Part shown: one piece after another, positions 1-6,350 of the stretch
Layout: every line of letters begins with the position of its first letter
Numbering within the stretch: the stretch's first letter is position 1
Origin: Asticcacaulis sp.
GTDB taxonomy: Bacteria; Pseudomonadota; Alphaproteobacteria; Caulobacterales; Caulobacteraceae
DNA length: 10,000 bases
Assembly: GCF_020217185.1 (NCBI RefSeq)
Contig: NZ_JAIWNX010000192.1
Coordinates: forward strand, 1-10,000
Direction: 5' to 3'
Made by a program: the position numbers and the translations under genes
The notes under the pieces: model-generated
What the model saw: only the letters and a program-made list of their open reading frames with translations
Told to the model about the DNA's origin: nothing
The model's database searches: none

Positions 1-658
1 TGCCCGTATAGTGTTTCAGGCGGGCCAGCGAAAAATCGGTGCGCAGGCCATCGAATAGGGCGAGAGGACGATGCCCCTCGGCATCCAGAAGCTCCATGCC
101 GTCGGCGACTTCGTTACCGATCAGGGCCAGTTCGGTGGTCGGGAAGTGGCGCGCCAGATCGAAGGCCGAGACGCTGTTGAGGTCAAGGCCCGCGCCATCC
201 AGCACGTAAGGGTAAGGGATTTCCTGATCTGAGACGCCGACGCTGATTTCGGCATTATAGTCGGTTTGCAGAAGCTCAAGCTGCGTCCTGATCTCTTCAC
301 CGAACAGGTCCGGGCGGGTGATCGAGGAGGAATAGGTGCCGGGCCGCGAGAAGCGGGCAAAGGCGCGGTTGACGACCGGGTGGCGCAGGTGCAGCGGCGC
401 GTCGTCATCTTCTTCATCGACGCCCTTCCACACCACGATCAGGCGCGGATAGCAGTACCGGCCCTGTTCACGGGCGGCTTTCGACGGTTTGCTACGGTCA
501 GTGAGATAGGCCTGAAGATCGGTTTGCAGCGCCTTGACGGCGGCGACGTAGATGTCTCTCAGGCTGGCGACGGCCTCGGCGGCGGTCAGATTTTCGAAAC
601 GGTGGCTTTCGGCGCCACGAGCCGCTTTTCTTTGCTTTTCCATATTCCATTGTGCCAC
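1..658 (-). CDS. amn: AMP nucleosidase, N-terminal part (cut by window edge)
   Basis: Cytosolic enzyme that splits AMP into adenine and ribose 5-phosphate (purine salvage and control of the AMP pool). The frame is open from 658 to base 1, giving about 219 residues; the C-terminal phosphorylase-like catalytic domain lies off the left edge. Seen: segments matching my memory of E. coli Amn, including EIPYPYVLDG, a FPTTELALIGNEVADG block, and DFSLARLKHYTG near the edge. These belong to the N-terminal AMP-nucleosidase domain. Start: GTG at 658 follows AGGG eight bases upstream and gives an N-terminus MAQWNMEKQRK; ATG at 643 is in frame but has no good ribosome-binding site. ATG at 694 is also in frame but lies close to the palindrome at 697-711. 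It is transcribed in the same direction as the upstream hydrolase gene, 121 bp away, so it probably has its own promoter. Family call is firm; the exact start is not. Confidence 0.9.
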   Translation of the reverse strand, partial: MAQWNMEKQRKAARGAESHRFENLTAAEAVASLRDIYVAAVKALQTDLQAYLTDRSKPSKAAREQGRYCYPRLIVVWKGVDEEDDDAPLHLRHPVVNRAFARFSRPGTYSSSITRPDLFGEEIRTQLELLQTDYNAEISVGVSDQEIPYPYVLDGAGLDLNSVSAFDLARHFPTTELALIGNEVADGMELLDAEGHRPLALFDGLRTDFSLARLKHYTG

Positions 659-696
659 GCCTTTTTCCCTGTGAAAAGACCATGGCCCACACATTT

Positions 697-711
697 TGTA
701 ACCCGGTTACA
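697..711. promoter_or_regulatory. 15-bp perfect palindrome upstream of amn, possible operator
   Basis: TGTAACC, one central base, then GGTTACA: two perfect 7-bp arms. It lies about 40 bp upstream of the amn start, where a repressor site would be expected. The arms resemble LacI-family operators, although those usually have an even CG centre. The half-site GGTTACA occurs again at 7747-7753. No regulator gene is visible in the window, so the binding protein is unknown. Confidence 0.4.
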
Positions 712-746
712 GGCGGCGTGAGGAAGATATGGGTCGTTCTTTTTTA

Positions 747-772
747 TACCTCGCCAGCAAGCTGGGGAGGTA
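747..772. repeat. Hairpin between hydrolase and amn, REP-like
   Basis: Two 12-bp arms (TACCTCGCCAGC and its near complement) are separated by AA, with one mismatch at 753/766. It lies 8 bp after the stop codon of the hydrolase gene. Read on the minus strand it is followed by an A-rich tract and not a U tract, so it is not a canonical intrinsic terminator; it could still protect the mRNA end or act with Rho. CCTCCCCAGC-type palindromes resemble dispersed REP-like repeats I recall from Caulobacterales and sphingomonads. Copy number cannot be judged from one window. Confidence 0.45.
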
Positions 773-779
773 CAAGGCG

Positions 780-1664
780 TTACAGATTCGCTTTCAGAAA
801 GGCGGCGCAGTCGGCGCGTAGCGGGCCCTTGCCGCGAAACGGAAGGGAATAGGCCGCGGCGCAATCCGAATGGCTCAACCCCTCATAGACGATCAGTTGC
901 GACGATGTGCCGACCTTTGTCAGCGCGGCGTCGAGATTGACCGAATTGCTGAGGCGGCACACCGTGTCGGCGCGGCTGTGCTGAAGCAGGAAGCGCGTCA
1001 TGCTTTTGGTGGCGTGCTGGATCGGCTGCGTTTCCAGCGGTCGCGGAAAAGTGCCGAAGCTGTTGCGGGTGGCGTCCACATCGAAGGGATAAAAGTCATA
1101 GGGCCCAGATACGCCGATGGCCACCCGGATGGGATTGGAGGCCAGCGGATCGAACCGCAGGAACTGCTCATCCAGCGCCAGCATGATGGCAATATAGGCC
1201 CCGGCGGAATGGCCCATGACGCCCAGACGCGCGGCATCGCCGCCCCAGGTAACGGCCTGCTTTTGCACATGGCGCACGGCGGCTGCGGCATCCTGCATGA
1301 AGTCCGGGAAGACGACTTCCGGATAGAGGCGATAATCGGCGACGACCACCAGATAGCCCAGCGAGGCCAGCGATCGGCCCATCCACGCATAGTCGGTCTT
1401 GCTGCCCGAATCCCAGTTGCCGCCATAAAAGAAGACCAGAACGGGCCAGCCCTTCGGCGGCTTCGCTCCGGAGGTCGGGGCATAGACGTCATAGCTTTGG
1501 CGCGCCTTATCGCCATAGGCCACATCCTGCGCCACGCGGCGGGAGCCGCCATCCTTTGGGGTCAGGGTGTTGAAGGCCGACAGGGTCGAACAGCCCGACA
1601 ACAGCAGGCCCAGACCACTGCCGATCACAAGGCCGCCCAGCAGCCGGCGTTTATTGAGGATCAT
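780..1664 (-). CDS. Lipoprotein alpha/beta-hydrolase (esterase-like, HSL/BD-FAE type)
   Basis: 294 residues. A lipoprotein signal sequence is visible: basic start, hydrophobic stretch, then lipobox LSGC with Cys25 as the lipidation site, so the enzyme should be membrane-anchored outside the cytoplasm. The serine-hydrolase fold is marked by FFYGGNW (residues 78-84, taking the place of the HGGxW oxyanion loop), the nucleophile elbow GHSAG with Ser153, Asp233 in HSRAD and His265 in SHSD, in canonical order and spacing. Families of this kind hydrolyse carboxyl esters, often acetyl or feruloyl groups on plant polysaccharides; the substrate here is not shown. The divergent PL22 gene makes a pectin-ester or oligosaccharide de-esterifying role plausible, by inference only. 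ATG at 1664 has a weak AAGG six bases upstream. The first oxyanion-loop residue is Tyr where His is usual. Confidence 0.8.
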   Translation of the reverse strand: MILNKRRLLGGLVIGSGLGLLLSGCSTLSAFNTLTPKDGGSRRVAQDVAYGDKARQSYDVYAPTSGAKPPKGWPVLVFFYGGNWDSGSKTDYAWMGRSLASLGYLVVVADYRLYPEVVFPDFMQDAAAAVRHVQKQAVTWGGDAARLGVMGHSAGAYIAIMLALDEQFLRFDPLASNPIRVAIGVSGPYDFYPFDVDATRNSFGTFPRPLETQPIQHATKSMTRFLLQHSRADTVCRLSNSVNLDAALTKVGTSSQLIVYEGLSHSDCAAAYSLPFRGKGPLRADCAAFLKANL

Positions 1665-1715
1665 GCGGAGCCTTTGCGACGGATTTTGCGCACAGTTGCG
1701 TGAAGATGCTAAGTT

Positions 1716-1744
1716 CTGACATTGAGTTAGGCCATGACTATCCT
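1716..1744 (+). promoter_or_regulatory. Candidate promoter of the PL22 gene
   Basis: CTGACA (1716-1721), a 17-bp spacer and TATCCT (1739-1744) resemble a housekeeping promoter, matching 5/6 and 4/6 of the E. coli consensus. The start site would fall near 1751, giving a leader of about 40 bases before the GTG at 1790. Identified by eye only; alphaproteobacterial promoters often diverge from this consensus. Confidence 0.35.
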
Positions 1745-1757
1745 AGTATGGCCCTAA
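1727..1757. promoter_or_regulatory. 31-bp imperfect palindrome over the PL22 promoter
   Basis: Left half TTAGGCCATGACTA and right half TAGTATGGCCCTAA are inverted copies around TCC, with two compensating one-base offsets; the core GGCCAT/ATGGCC is perfect. It covers the candidate -10 box and transcription start of the PL22 gene and lies in the 125-bp region shared with the divergent hydrolase gene. This is where a repressor controlling one or both genes would bind. An RNA hairpin in the leader is less likely if transcription starts near 1751. Confidence 0.45.
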
Positions 1758-1789
1758 ACAGACCATACGGATTTCAGGGAGCTTTGGAC

Positions 1790-3112
1790 GTGCATAAGCG
1801 AGACTTTCTTCTGGGCGCCGCGGCGGCGGCCTTTGCGTCCCCTGCTCTGGCGCAAACCCCTGCGGCGAAGGCCGATATCCCGCGGGAATGGATAGACGCC
1901 GACACCGGCCACCGCCTTGTGCGCCTGTCGGACGAGGATAATTCCAAATCCCTGTACTTCCATGACAATGCCTTCACGGCGGATGGCAAGTGGATGATCT
2001 TCGACAGCCCCTCCGGCATCCAGATGGTCGAGCTGGCGACGCGCAAACTGCGTCAGTTGACGCCGAAAGGCTATGGCAGCCTGATGGTGTCGCGCACGAA
2101 GAACATCTGCTACGCGCGCAAATTCCCCGGCGGCGAAAAGAAGAGCGCCGACGATAAGGGCCGTGCCGGCATCGAAATCGTTGCCATCGACATGGATACG
2201 GGCAAGATCCGCACCATCGCCAAGGACATCAAGGGCTATGTGACGACGGTCAATGCCGACGATACCCTGCTGGCGGGCACCTGGGCCGAGCGCGAATATC
2301 AGCTCCAGCCGGGGCCGAAGGTCGCCAATACGGACGGCGGTTATAATGCCATTGGCCCGGACGGCAAGCCGCTGAGCTTTCAGGCGGCTAAGGAGGTGCG
2401 TATGGCCGAACGGCTGGCGCAGAACATCCCGATGGAGATTTTCACGCTGAACATCCAGACCGGCGAACGCAAGGTGGTCACCGCCTCGACCGACTGGCTC
2501 AACCACGTGCAGTTTTCGCCGACCGATCCGCACCGTCTGATGTATTGCCACGAAGGGCCGTGGCACAGCGTCGATCGCATCTGGACGATCAGGACCGACG
2601 GTACGGGCAAGGAAAACGTCCATAAGCGCATGATGAATATGGAAATCGCCGGGCACGAATTCTTTGCGTTTGACGGCGAACGCATCCTCTACGACCTGCA
2701 AACGCCGCGCGGTGAGGACTTCTGGCTGGCCAGCTATGACCTCAAAACGCACAAACGCATCTGGTATCATATGGAGCGCAACGAATGGTCGGTGCACTTC
2801 CAGATCAGCCGCGATGGTAAGCTGTTCGCCGGTGACGGTGGTGATGGGGATATGGTCGCGCGTGCGCCGGATGGCAAATGGCTCTATCTGTTCCAGCCGG
2901 AGATTATCGACGACCTCGGCGTCTCAGCCCCCAATGCGGCAGAGCTGATGCGGCCGGGCGTGCTGCGCGCCACCAAGCTGGTGAACCTCAAGGCGCATAA
3001 TTATAACACCGAACCGAATCTGCAATTCACGCCGGACGGCAAATGGATCGTCTTCCGCTCCAATATGCACGGTCCTATCCACGTCTATGCGGTGCAGGTG
3101 GCGAAAGGGTGA
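1790..3112 (+). CDS. Exported oligogalacturonate lyase family protein (PL22-like)
   Basis: 440 residues. PL22 enzymes beta-eliminate short unsaturated galacturonate oligomers to monomers in pectin catabolism and fold as seven-bladed beta-propellers. Family signatures: DTGHRLVRL (38-46), LYFHDNAFTADGKWMIF (55-71), CHEGPWHSVD (253-262), GHEFF (288-292) and FTPDGKWIVFRSNMHGPIHV near the C-terminus. The start is set at GTG 1790, with AGGGAG upstream. The same frame runs back to an ATG at 1700, but that would put the promoter and palindrome inside the gene and bury the signal peptide. The N-terminus HKRDFLLG, then an alanine-rich stretch and SPALA-Q, looks like a Tat-type signal with KR in place of RR, so the protein is probably periplasmic, whereas classical Ogl is cytosolic. 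The later metal-site histidines of classical Ogl are not conserved (see findings). It ends 15 bp before the converging TPR gene. Confidence 0.8.
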   Translation: MHKRDFLLGAAAAAFASPALAQTPAAKADIPREWIDADTGHRLVRLSDEDNSKSLYFHDNAFTADGKWMIFDSPSGIQMVELATRKLRQLTPKGYGSLMVSRTKNICYARKFPGGEKKSADDKGRAGIEIVAIDMDTGKIRTIAKDIKGYVTTVNADDTLLAGTWAEREYQLQPGPKVANTDGGYNAIGPDGKPLSFQAAKEVRMAERLAQNIPMEIFTLNIQTGERKVVTASTDWLNHVQFSPTDPHRLMYCHEGPWHSVDRIWTIRTDGTGKENVHKRMMNMEIAGHEFFAFDGERILYDLQTPRGEDFWLASYDLKTHKRIWYHMERNEWSVHFQISRDGKLFAGDGGDGDMVARAPDGKWLYLFQPEIIDDLGVSAPNAAELMRPGVLRATKLVNLKAHNYNTEPNLQFTPDGKWIVFRSNMHGPIHVYAVQVAKG

Positions 3113-3127
3113 GCGATTTGTGATGTA

Positions 3128-4666
3128 TCAGTACGGAATAGGGCGAATAGGTAGTGAAATGATTTCGCCATATTTCAAAATAGCGGGCTGTACGTCTGCA
3201 CGCGCAAGTGTTTTTTGCCGCGTGGCCTCACGCGCCAATTGCACAGGTGTTGATTTCTTTTGTGGCAGATAGGTCTGAACATTCATGAGCGCATATGTGC
3301 GTGTGTCGGGGTCTTCGAGTTGATCGATAATGACTTTGGCCAGCATGTCGCTATCTTCTGCGCAAAGTAGAGCGGTTTGAAGTGGCGAGTAAGCGGCCTT
3401 GGCATTTTGCAGCATGAGGTCCAGAGAGGCTTTCATCTTGTCGGTTTCGCCGGTTTGCGCATATGCGCAAACTTTGACCCCCTCGATTGACATCTGGCCG
3501 TAAAGGTTCGCTTGATTGGCTCTGATGTTTCCGACTTCTTTCAAGGCTTCATTTGGACGTGAAAGGGCTGTGTAGAGGGCTCCGAGATTTATTCTCTGAC
3601 TGACCATATCTCGGCCATCAGCAACAGATACGTCGCGCGCCATCTTTAAAACCTGTTCGGCTTCGGCATGACGTCCCAACTGCCACAAAATACGAGATTT
3701 TGTGTCTAAAGCCCAATTGAGTCGGGTGGCCACATCGTCGTAGGGCTTACGATTTACGGGGGCGCGGTCGTGTTTATTCAGAGCCTCATCAATTACTTTT
3801 AATGCCTCTTCTGGTCGATCAAGGTCGTTCAGGTCGAGCGCGACAAGATCGGGCCCGGCCAGAAGAGTCGGATTGCGGTAGGCGAAATCCCGATGTCGTG
3901 CCAGTTGGGCTTCGTAGGCCGCTGTGATCTGCGCATCCGTCACATGCCGATAAGCGTTGTAACGCTTATCTATGCGCAGCCTGATTAGACTATCGGGTTC
4001 AATTAATGCGGCGGCAACGGTTGCGGCTTTCTCGGTCTCGCCCTTTGATACGTAAATTTCAAAAAGCTCGAAAGAAAGCGATTCTACCGAATAACCACTT
4101 TCCTGAGGAGTGTAGTGGGCCGATTGCAATGCCTCAAGAAGTCTGCGTTTGCTGGCCTTTCCATCTTGGATTTCATTGCTGGAATAAACAATTGAAAAAA
4201 CAATATTGCGATCTATTTCCTGAATTCTGTGGGGAAAGCGCGATGCCAAAACAGTCAGGGCCTCCACAGCATCTTGGTGCTTTTTGAGTCTGGGTGCGAT
4301 GGCTAGACGTAATCGCCAGTACTCATAGTTTGTTGCATCACCGGGGACGTGACGCGCCCTTTCTAAGGCGTCATAGGCCTCTTCGGGTGCATTCGAGTTG
4401 AGAAGCGCGATAGAAAGCAGACGGTAGCACAAAACCTGAGTGTCTGGAGGCAGAGAGCCGAATTGTGCATTATCGATAATCGTCCGGAGGGATTTGATTG
4501 CCTTCTTGAAGTCTCCGGCTTGCAGATGCGAATCGGCGTCTGCAAGCCACTTTTGCAGATATTGCGATTGATCAGATACGCGCGCTGCTGTGTCCAATGC
4601 CGTAGCGCTGACGGGTATCAGCGCGGACGCGCCGACCAAGGCGGCAACAAAAAGAAACTGACGCAT
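3128..4666 (-). CDS. Exported tetratricopeptide-repeat protein, function unknown
   Basis: 512 residues. A signal peptide is seen: MRQ, a hydrophobic stretch to about residue 19, then SATA and probable cleavage after Ala23. The rest is helical with degenerate TPR-like units, for example near residues 43-66, 79-106, 198-222, 273-297, 322-346 and 359-380 (patterns such as AGDFKKAIKSL, APEEAYDALERA, RPEEALKVIDEAL, RHAEAEQVLKMA). No catalytic domain is visible; such proteins usually act as protein-binding scaffolds in the periplasm or envelope. Composition is unlike its neighbours: 4141-4200 has 23 G+C of 60, whereas 2281-2340 in the PL22 gene has 42 of 60, and AT-ending codons are common, which suggests horizontal acquisition. 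ATG at 4666 follows a run of six G about five bases upstream. It converges with the PL22 gene. Confidence 0.75.
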   Translation of the reverse strand: MRQFLFVAALVGASALIPVSATALDTAARVSDQSQYLQKWLADADSHLQAGDFKKAIKSLRTIIDNAQFGSLPPDTQVLCYRLLSIALLNSNAPEEAYDALERARHVPGDATNYEYWRLRLAIAPRLKKHQDAVEALTVLASRFPHRIQEIDRNIVFSIVYSSNEIQDGKASKRRLLEALQSAHYTPQESGYSVESLSFELFEIYVSKGETEKAATVAAALIEPDSLIRLRIDKRYNAYRHVTDAQITAAYEAQLARHRDFAYRNPTLLAGPDLVALDLNDLDRPEEALKVIDEALNKHDRAPVNRKPYDDVATRLNWALDTKSRILWQLGRHAEAEQVLKMARDVSVADGRDMVSQRINLGALYTALSRPNEALKEVGNIRANQANLYGQMSIEGVKVCAYAQTGETDKMKASLDLMLQNAKAAYSPLQTALLCAEDSDMLAKVIIDQLEDPDTRTYALMNVQTYLPQKKSTPVQLAREATRQKTLARADVQPAILKYGEIISLPIRPIPY

Positions 4667-4690
4667 GGAGTCCCCCCGGATTTTTTTTAA

Positions 4691-4719
4691 ATCCTATACT
4701 CTGTTGCCGCCTCTGTCAT
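4691..4719 (-). promoter_or_regulatory. Candidate promoter for the TPR gene
   Basis: On the minus strand, ATGACA (4714-4719), a 17-bp spacer and TAGGAT (4691-4696) resemble a housekeeping promoter. The -35 box overlaps the stop codon of the small upstream ORF, so the TPR gene can be expressed separately from the P450 and small ORF. An eight-T run (plus strand 4681-4688) falls in the leader. Seen by eye only. Confidence 0.35.
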
Positions 4720-4940
4720 CCCCGGACCAGCGTGCACCCGGCGGAATAGACCAGCAACAGCGACGGCGCCGGGGGTGTCGAGGGCAGGGGCGTGCCGTTT
4801 TCGCGATAGGCAAAGCCGCCGATACGATAGATGCCGGCTTGGGTCTCATCGCGCAGCGCCGTTTGCGGGCGTACCTGCCCGACGATTTCGACCAGCGCGC
4901 GGTCATAGAGCTTAAGGCCGGAAAACTTCGATTTACGCAT
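4716..4940 (-). CDS. Small hypothetical protein, 74 residues
   Basis: I do not recognise this protein. It begins MRKSKFSGLKLYDRALVEIV, has a polar middle (RDETQAGIYRIGGFAYRENG), a Pro/Thr/Ser-rich turn and a short hydrophobic end SLLLVYSAGC. There is no signal peptide and no full membrane segment. ATG at 4940 has GGGAG eight bases upstream, and the amino-acid make-up looks protein-like; an overlapping 87-residue frame (4694-4957) is Arg/Pro/Ser-rich, as expected of a shadow. It sits 47 bp after the P450 and 49 bp before the TPR gene on the same strand, so co-transcription with the P450 is likely. No function is proposed. Confidence 0.6.
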   Translation of the reverse strand: MRKSKFSGLKLYDRALVEIVGQVRPQTALRDETQAGIYRIGGFAYRENGTPLPSTPPAPSLLLVYSAGCTLVRG

Positions 4941-4987
4941 GGACTCACTCCCTGCACAAACCGTGAACGATCAGGGTTAATGCCGGG

Positions 4988-6223
4988 TTAACCGACGCGC
5001 AGGGGCAAGGCTTTCGGTCCGCGCAGCGACAGGCTGGGCTTGAACTGTGGCTCCGCGCTCAATTCGATGCTCTGAAACCGCGACAGAAGCGTCGCAAAGG
5101 TAGCCTCCATATTCATGCGCGACAGGTGGTTACCCAGGCAGAAGTGCGGCCCGGCGGCAAAGGCCAGATGGCGGTTGGGCGTGCGTCCAATGTCGAAGCG
5201 GTCGGCATCGGCGAAGGCCTCCGGGTCGCGGTTGGCCGAGGCGTAGAGCAGGCCGATCTTTGTGCCCTTGGGTATCTCCCAGCCATTGACTTGCATGTCT
5301 TCTGCCGCAAGGCGATGGAAGAAGGGCAGGGGCGCGTCGTAGCGGAACATCTCCTGAATGGCCGTCGGCATCAGGCCGGGATCGGTGCGCAGACGCTGAA
5401 GCTGATCCGGGTGGGTCAAGAGCGCCGTCAGGCCGTTGCCCATGGCGTCGATGGTCGAGCCGTGCCCGGCCATCAGGATCAGCATACAGGTCGAGATATA
5501 TTCATCCTCGCTCAGTTCGCCCGCGTCCCAGCGTCTCAGCAGCCGCGAAATCAGGTCGTCCTGCGGGCGTTTACGTCGCTCATCAGACAGGTCGATCAGG
5601 TAGTCATAGAAGGTTTTGGTGGTGCGTTCGGCCAGCGCCTTGCGGTCATCGGTGCGGTCGATATCAAAATACTGCACGATGTCCTCGGACCAGATGCGCA
5701 ACTGTGCGCAGTCGGCATCCGGCACGCCCAGAAAGCGGCCGATGACGCGCCCCGGCACATGCACGGCCAGATCGTTGATAAAGTCGAACTCTGAGCCTAC
5801 CGCGTCGAACAGTTCTGACACATAGGCCTCGACCCCGGCTTTCAGGCGCTCGACCTGAGACGGTGTAAATTCTCCGAACACCAGCCGACGCAGGCGCTGA
5901 TGCACGTCACCATCGGAATTGAGCAGGGAAAACTGCACAAAGCGCGCGTGGTACGGCATGTCGTGCCAGTTCTGGGCGCGGCGGTCGGCGGCGATCTCTT
6001 CGGCGCTCAGACGATGGTCGAGCGACCGCAGCGACAGGGGGTTGAGGGCGGCGGCCTGCACGTCGGCAAAGCGCGAGAACAGCCAGATATCAAATGGCGC
6101 AAAGTAATGGGGCGCGCTCAAAGCCCGCAGGCGCGCATAGGCCGGGTAGGGGTTGCGGGTGAATTCGGGCCCCAACGGATCAAACAGGACGGGATCGGCG
6201 GCAGACGGATCAGGCAAACGCAT
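4988..6223 (-). CDS. Cytochrome P450, soluble bacterial class
   Basis: 411 residues, usual for bacterial CYPs, with no membrane anchor, so cytosolic and dependent on separate redox partners (none in the window). Motifs in order: DVHQRLRR at 106-113 (C-helix His/Arg heme-propionate contacts), I-helix AGHGST 252-257, EMFR 291-294 (ExxR), NRDPEAF 331-337, and the heme loop FAAGPHFCLG with Cys362 as thiolate ligand. The I-helix carries Gly255 where most P450s have Asp or Glu, and Ser256 where Thr is usual. Start is ATG 6223 (MRLPDPSAADPVLFDP), with AGG about nine bases upstream; the frame is open to 6451, but that extension would overlap the divergent response regulator and has no P450 character. 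It ends with LPLRVG and TAA. The substrate cannot be read from sequence; the TPR and small genes lie downstream. Confidence 0.92.
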   Translation of the reverse strand: MRLPDPSAADPVLFDPLGPEFTRNPYPAYARLRALSAPHYFAPFDIWLFSRFADVQAAALNPLSLRSLDHRLSAEEIAADRRAQNWHDMPYHARFVQFSLLNSDGDVHQRLRRLVFGEFTPSQVERLKAGVEAYVSELFDAVGSEFDFINDLAVHVPGRVIGRFLGVPDADCAQLRIWSEDIVQYFDIDRTDDRKALAERTTKTFYDYLIDLSDERRKRPQDDLISRLLRRWDAGELSEDEYISTCMLILMAGHGSTIDAMGNGLTALLTHPDQLQRLRTDPGLMPTAIQEMFRYDAPLPFFHRLAAEDMQVNGWEIPKGTKIGLLYASANRDPEAFADADRFDIGRTPNRHLAFAAGPHFCLGNHLSRMNMEATFATLLSRFQSIELSAEPQFKPSLSLRGPKALPLRVG

Positions 6224-6287
6224 CGGACAAACCTGTGCGGCGGACCAAGCCGTGTCAAGCGGTCGCGGAGCGTCAAATGAAATGGAT

Positions 6288-6316
6288 TTGCTAAACCGTC
6301 CGAATAACAGCATATT
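6288..6316 (+). promoter_or_regulatory. Candidate promoter of the response regulator
   Basis: TTGCTA (6288-6293), a 17-bp spacer and CATATT (6311-6316), about 35 bp ahead of ATG 6351. It lies in the 127-bp gap shared with the divergent P450, whose own promoter must also be here but is not recognisable. Low information match by eye. Confidence 0.3.
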
Positions 6317-6350
6317 GCGAAGTCTGAACATAACCTCAGGGCCCCGCCGG

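Noticed and set aside
870..1703. 277-residue open frame antisense to the hydrolase
   Set aside because: The hydrolase frame has lipobox and complete catalytic triad; this frame has no motif and no sensible ribosome site.
1700..1789. N-terminal extension of the PL22 protein to ATG 1700
   Set aside because: Would bury the signal peptide and translate through the palindrome and candidate promoter; GTG 1790 has a good ribosome site.
1754..2797. 347-residue open frame antisense to the PL22 gene
   Set aside because: Long open frame is expected opposite a GC-rich gene; the sense frame carries clear PL22 motifs, while this one is His/Arg/Val-rich with no recognisable domain.
4678..4694. GGATTT / AAATCC hairpin with T run as a terminator
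   Set aside because: Only a 6-bp AT-rich stem within the TPR leader; too weak for termination and better explained as part of the promoter/leader.
4694..4957. 87-residue frame overlapping the small ORF
   Set aside because: Arg/Ser/Pro-rich composition typical of a GC-rich shadow; the 74-residue frame has a better ribosome site and composition.
6153..6350. Longer start for the response regulator
   Set aside because: The extra 66 residues have no receiver features and overlap the P450 start; ATG 6351 leads directly into beta-1 of the receiver.
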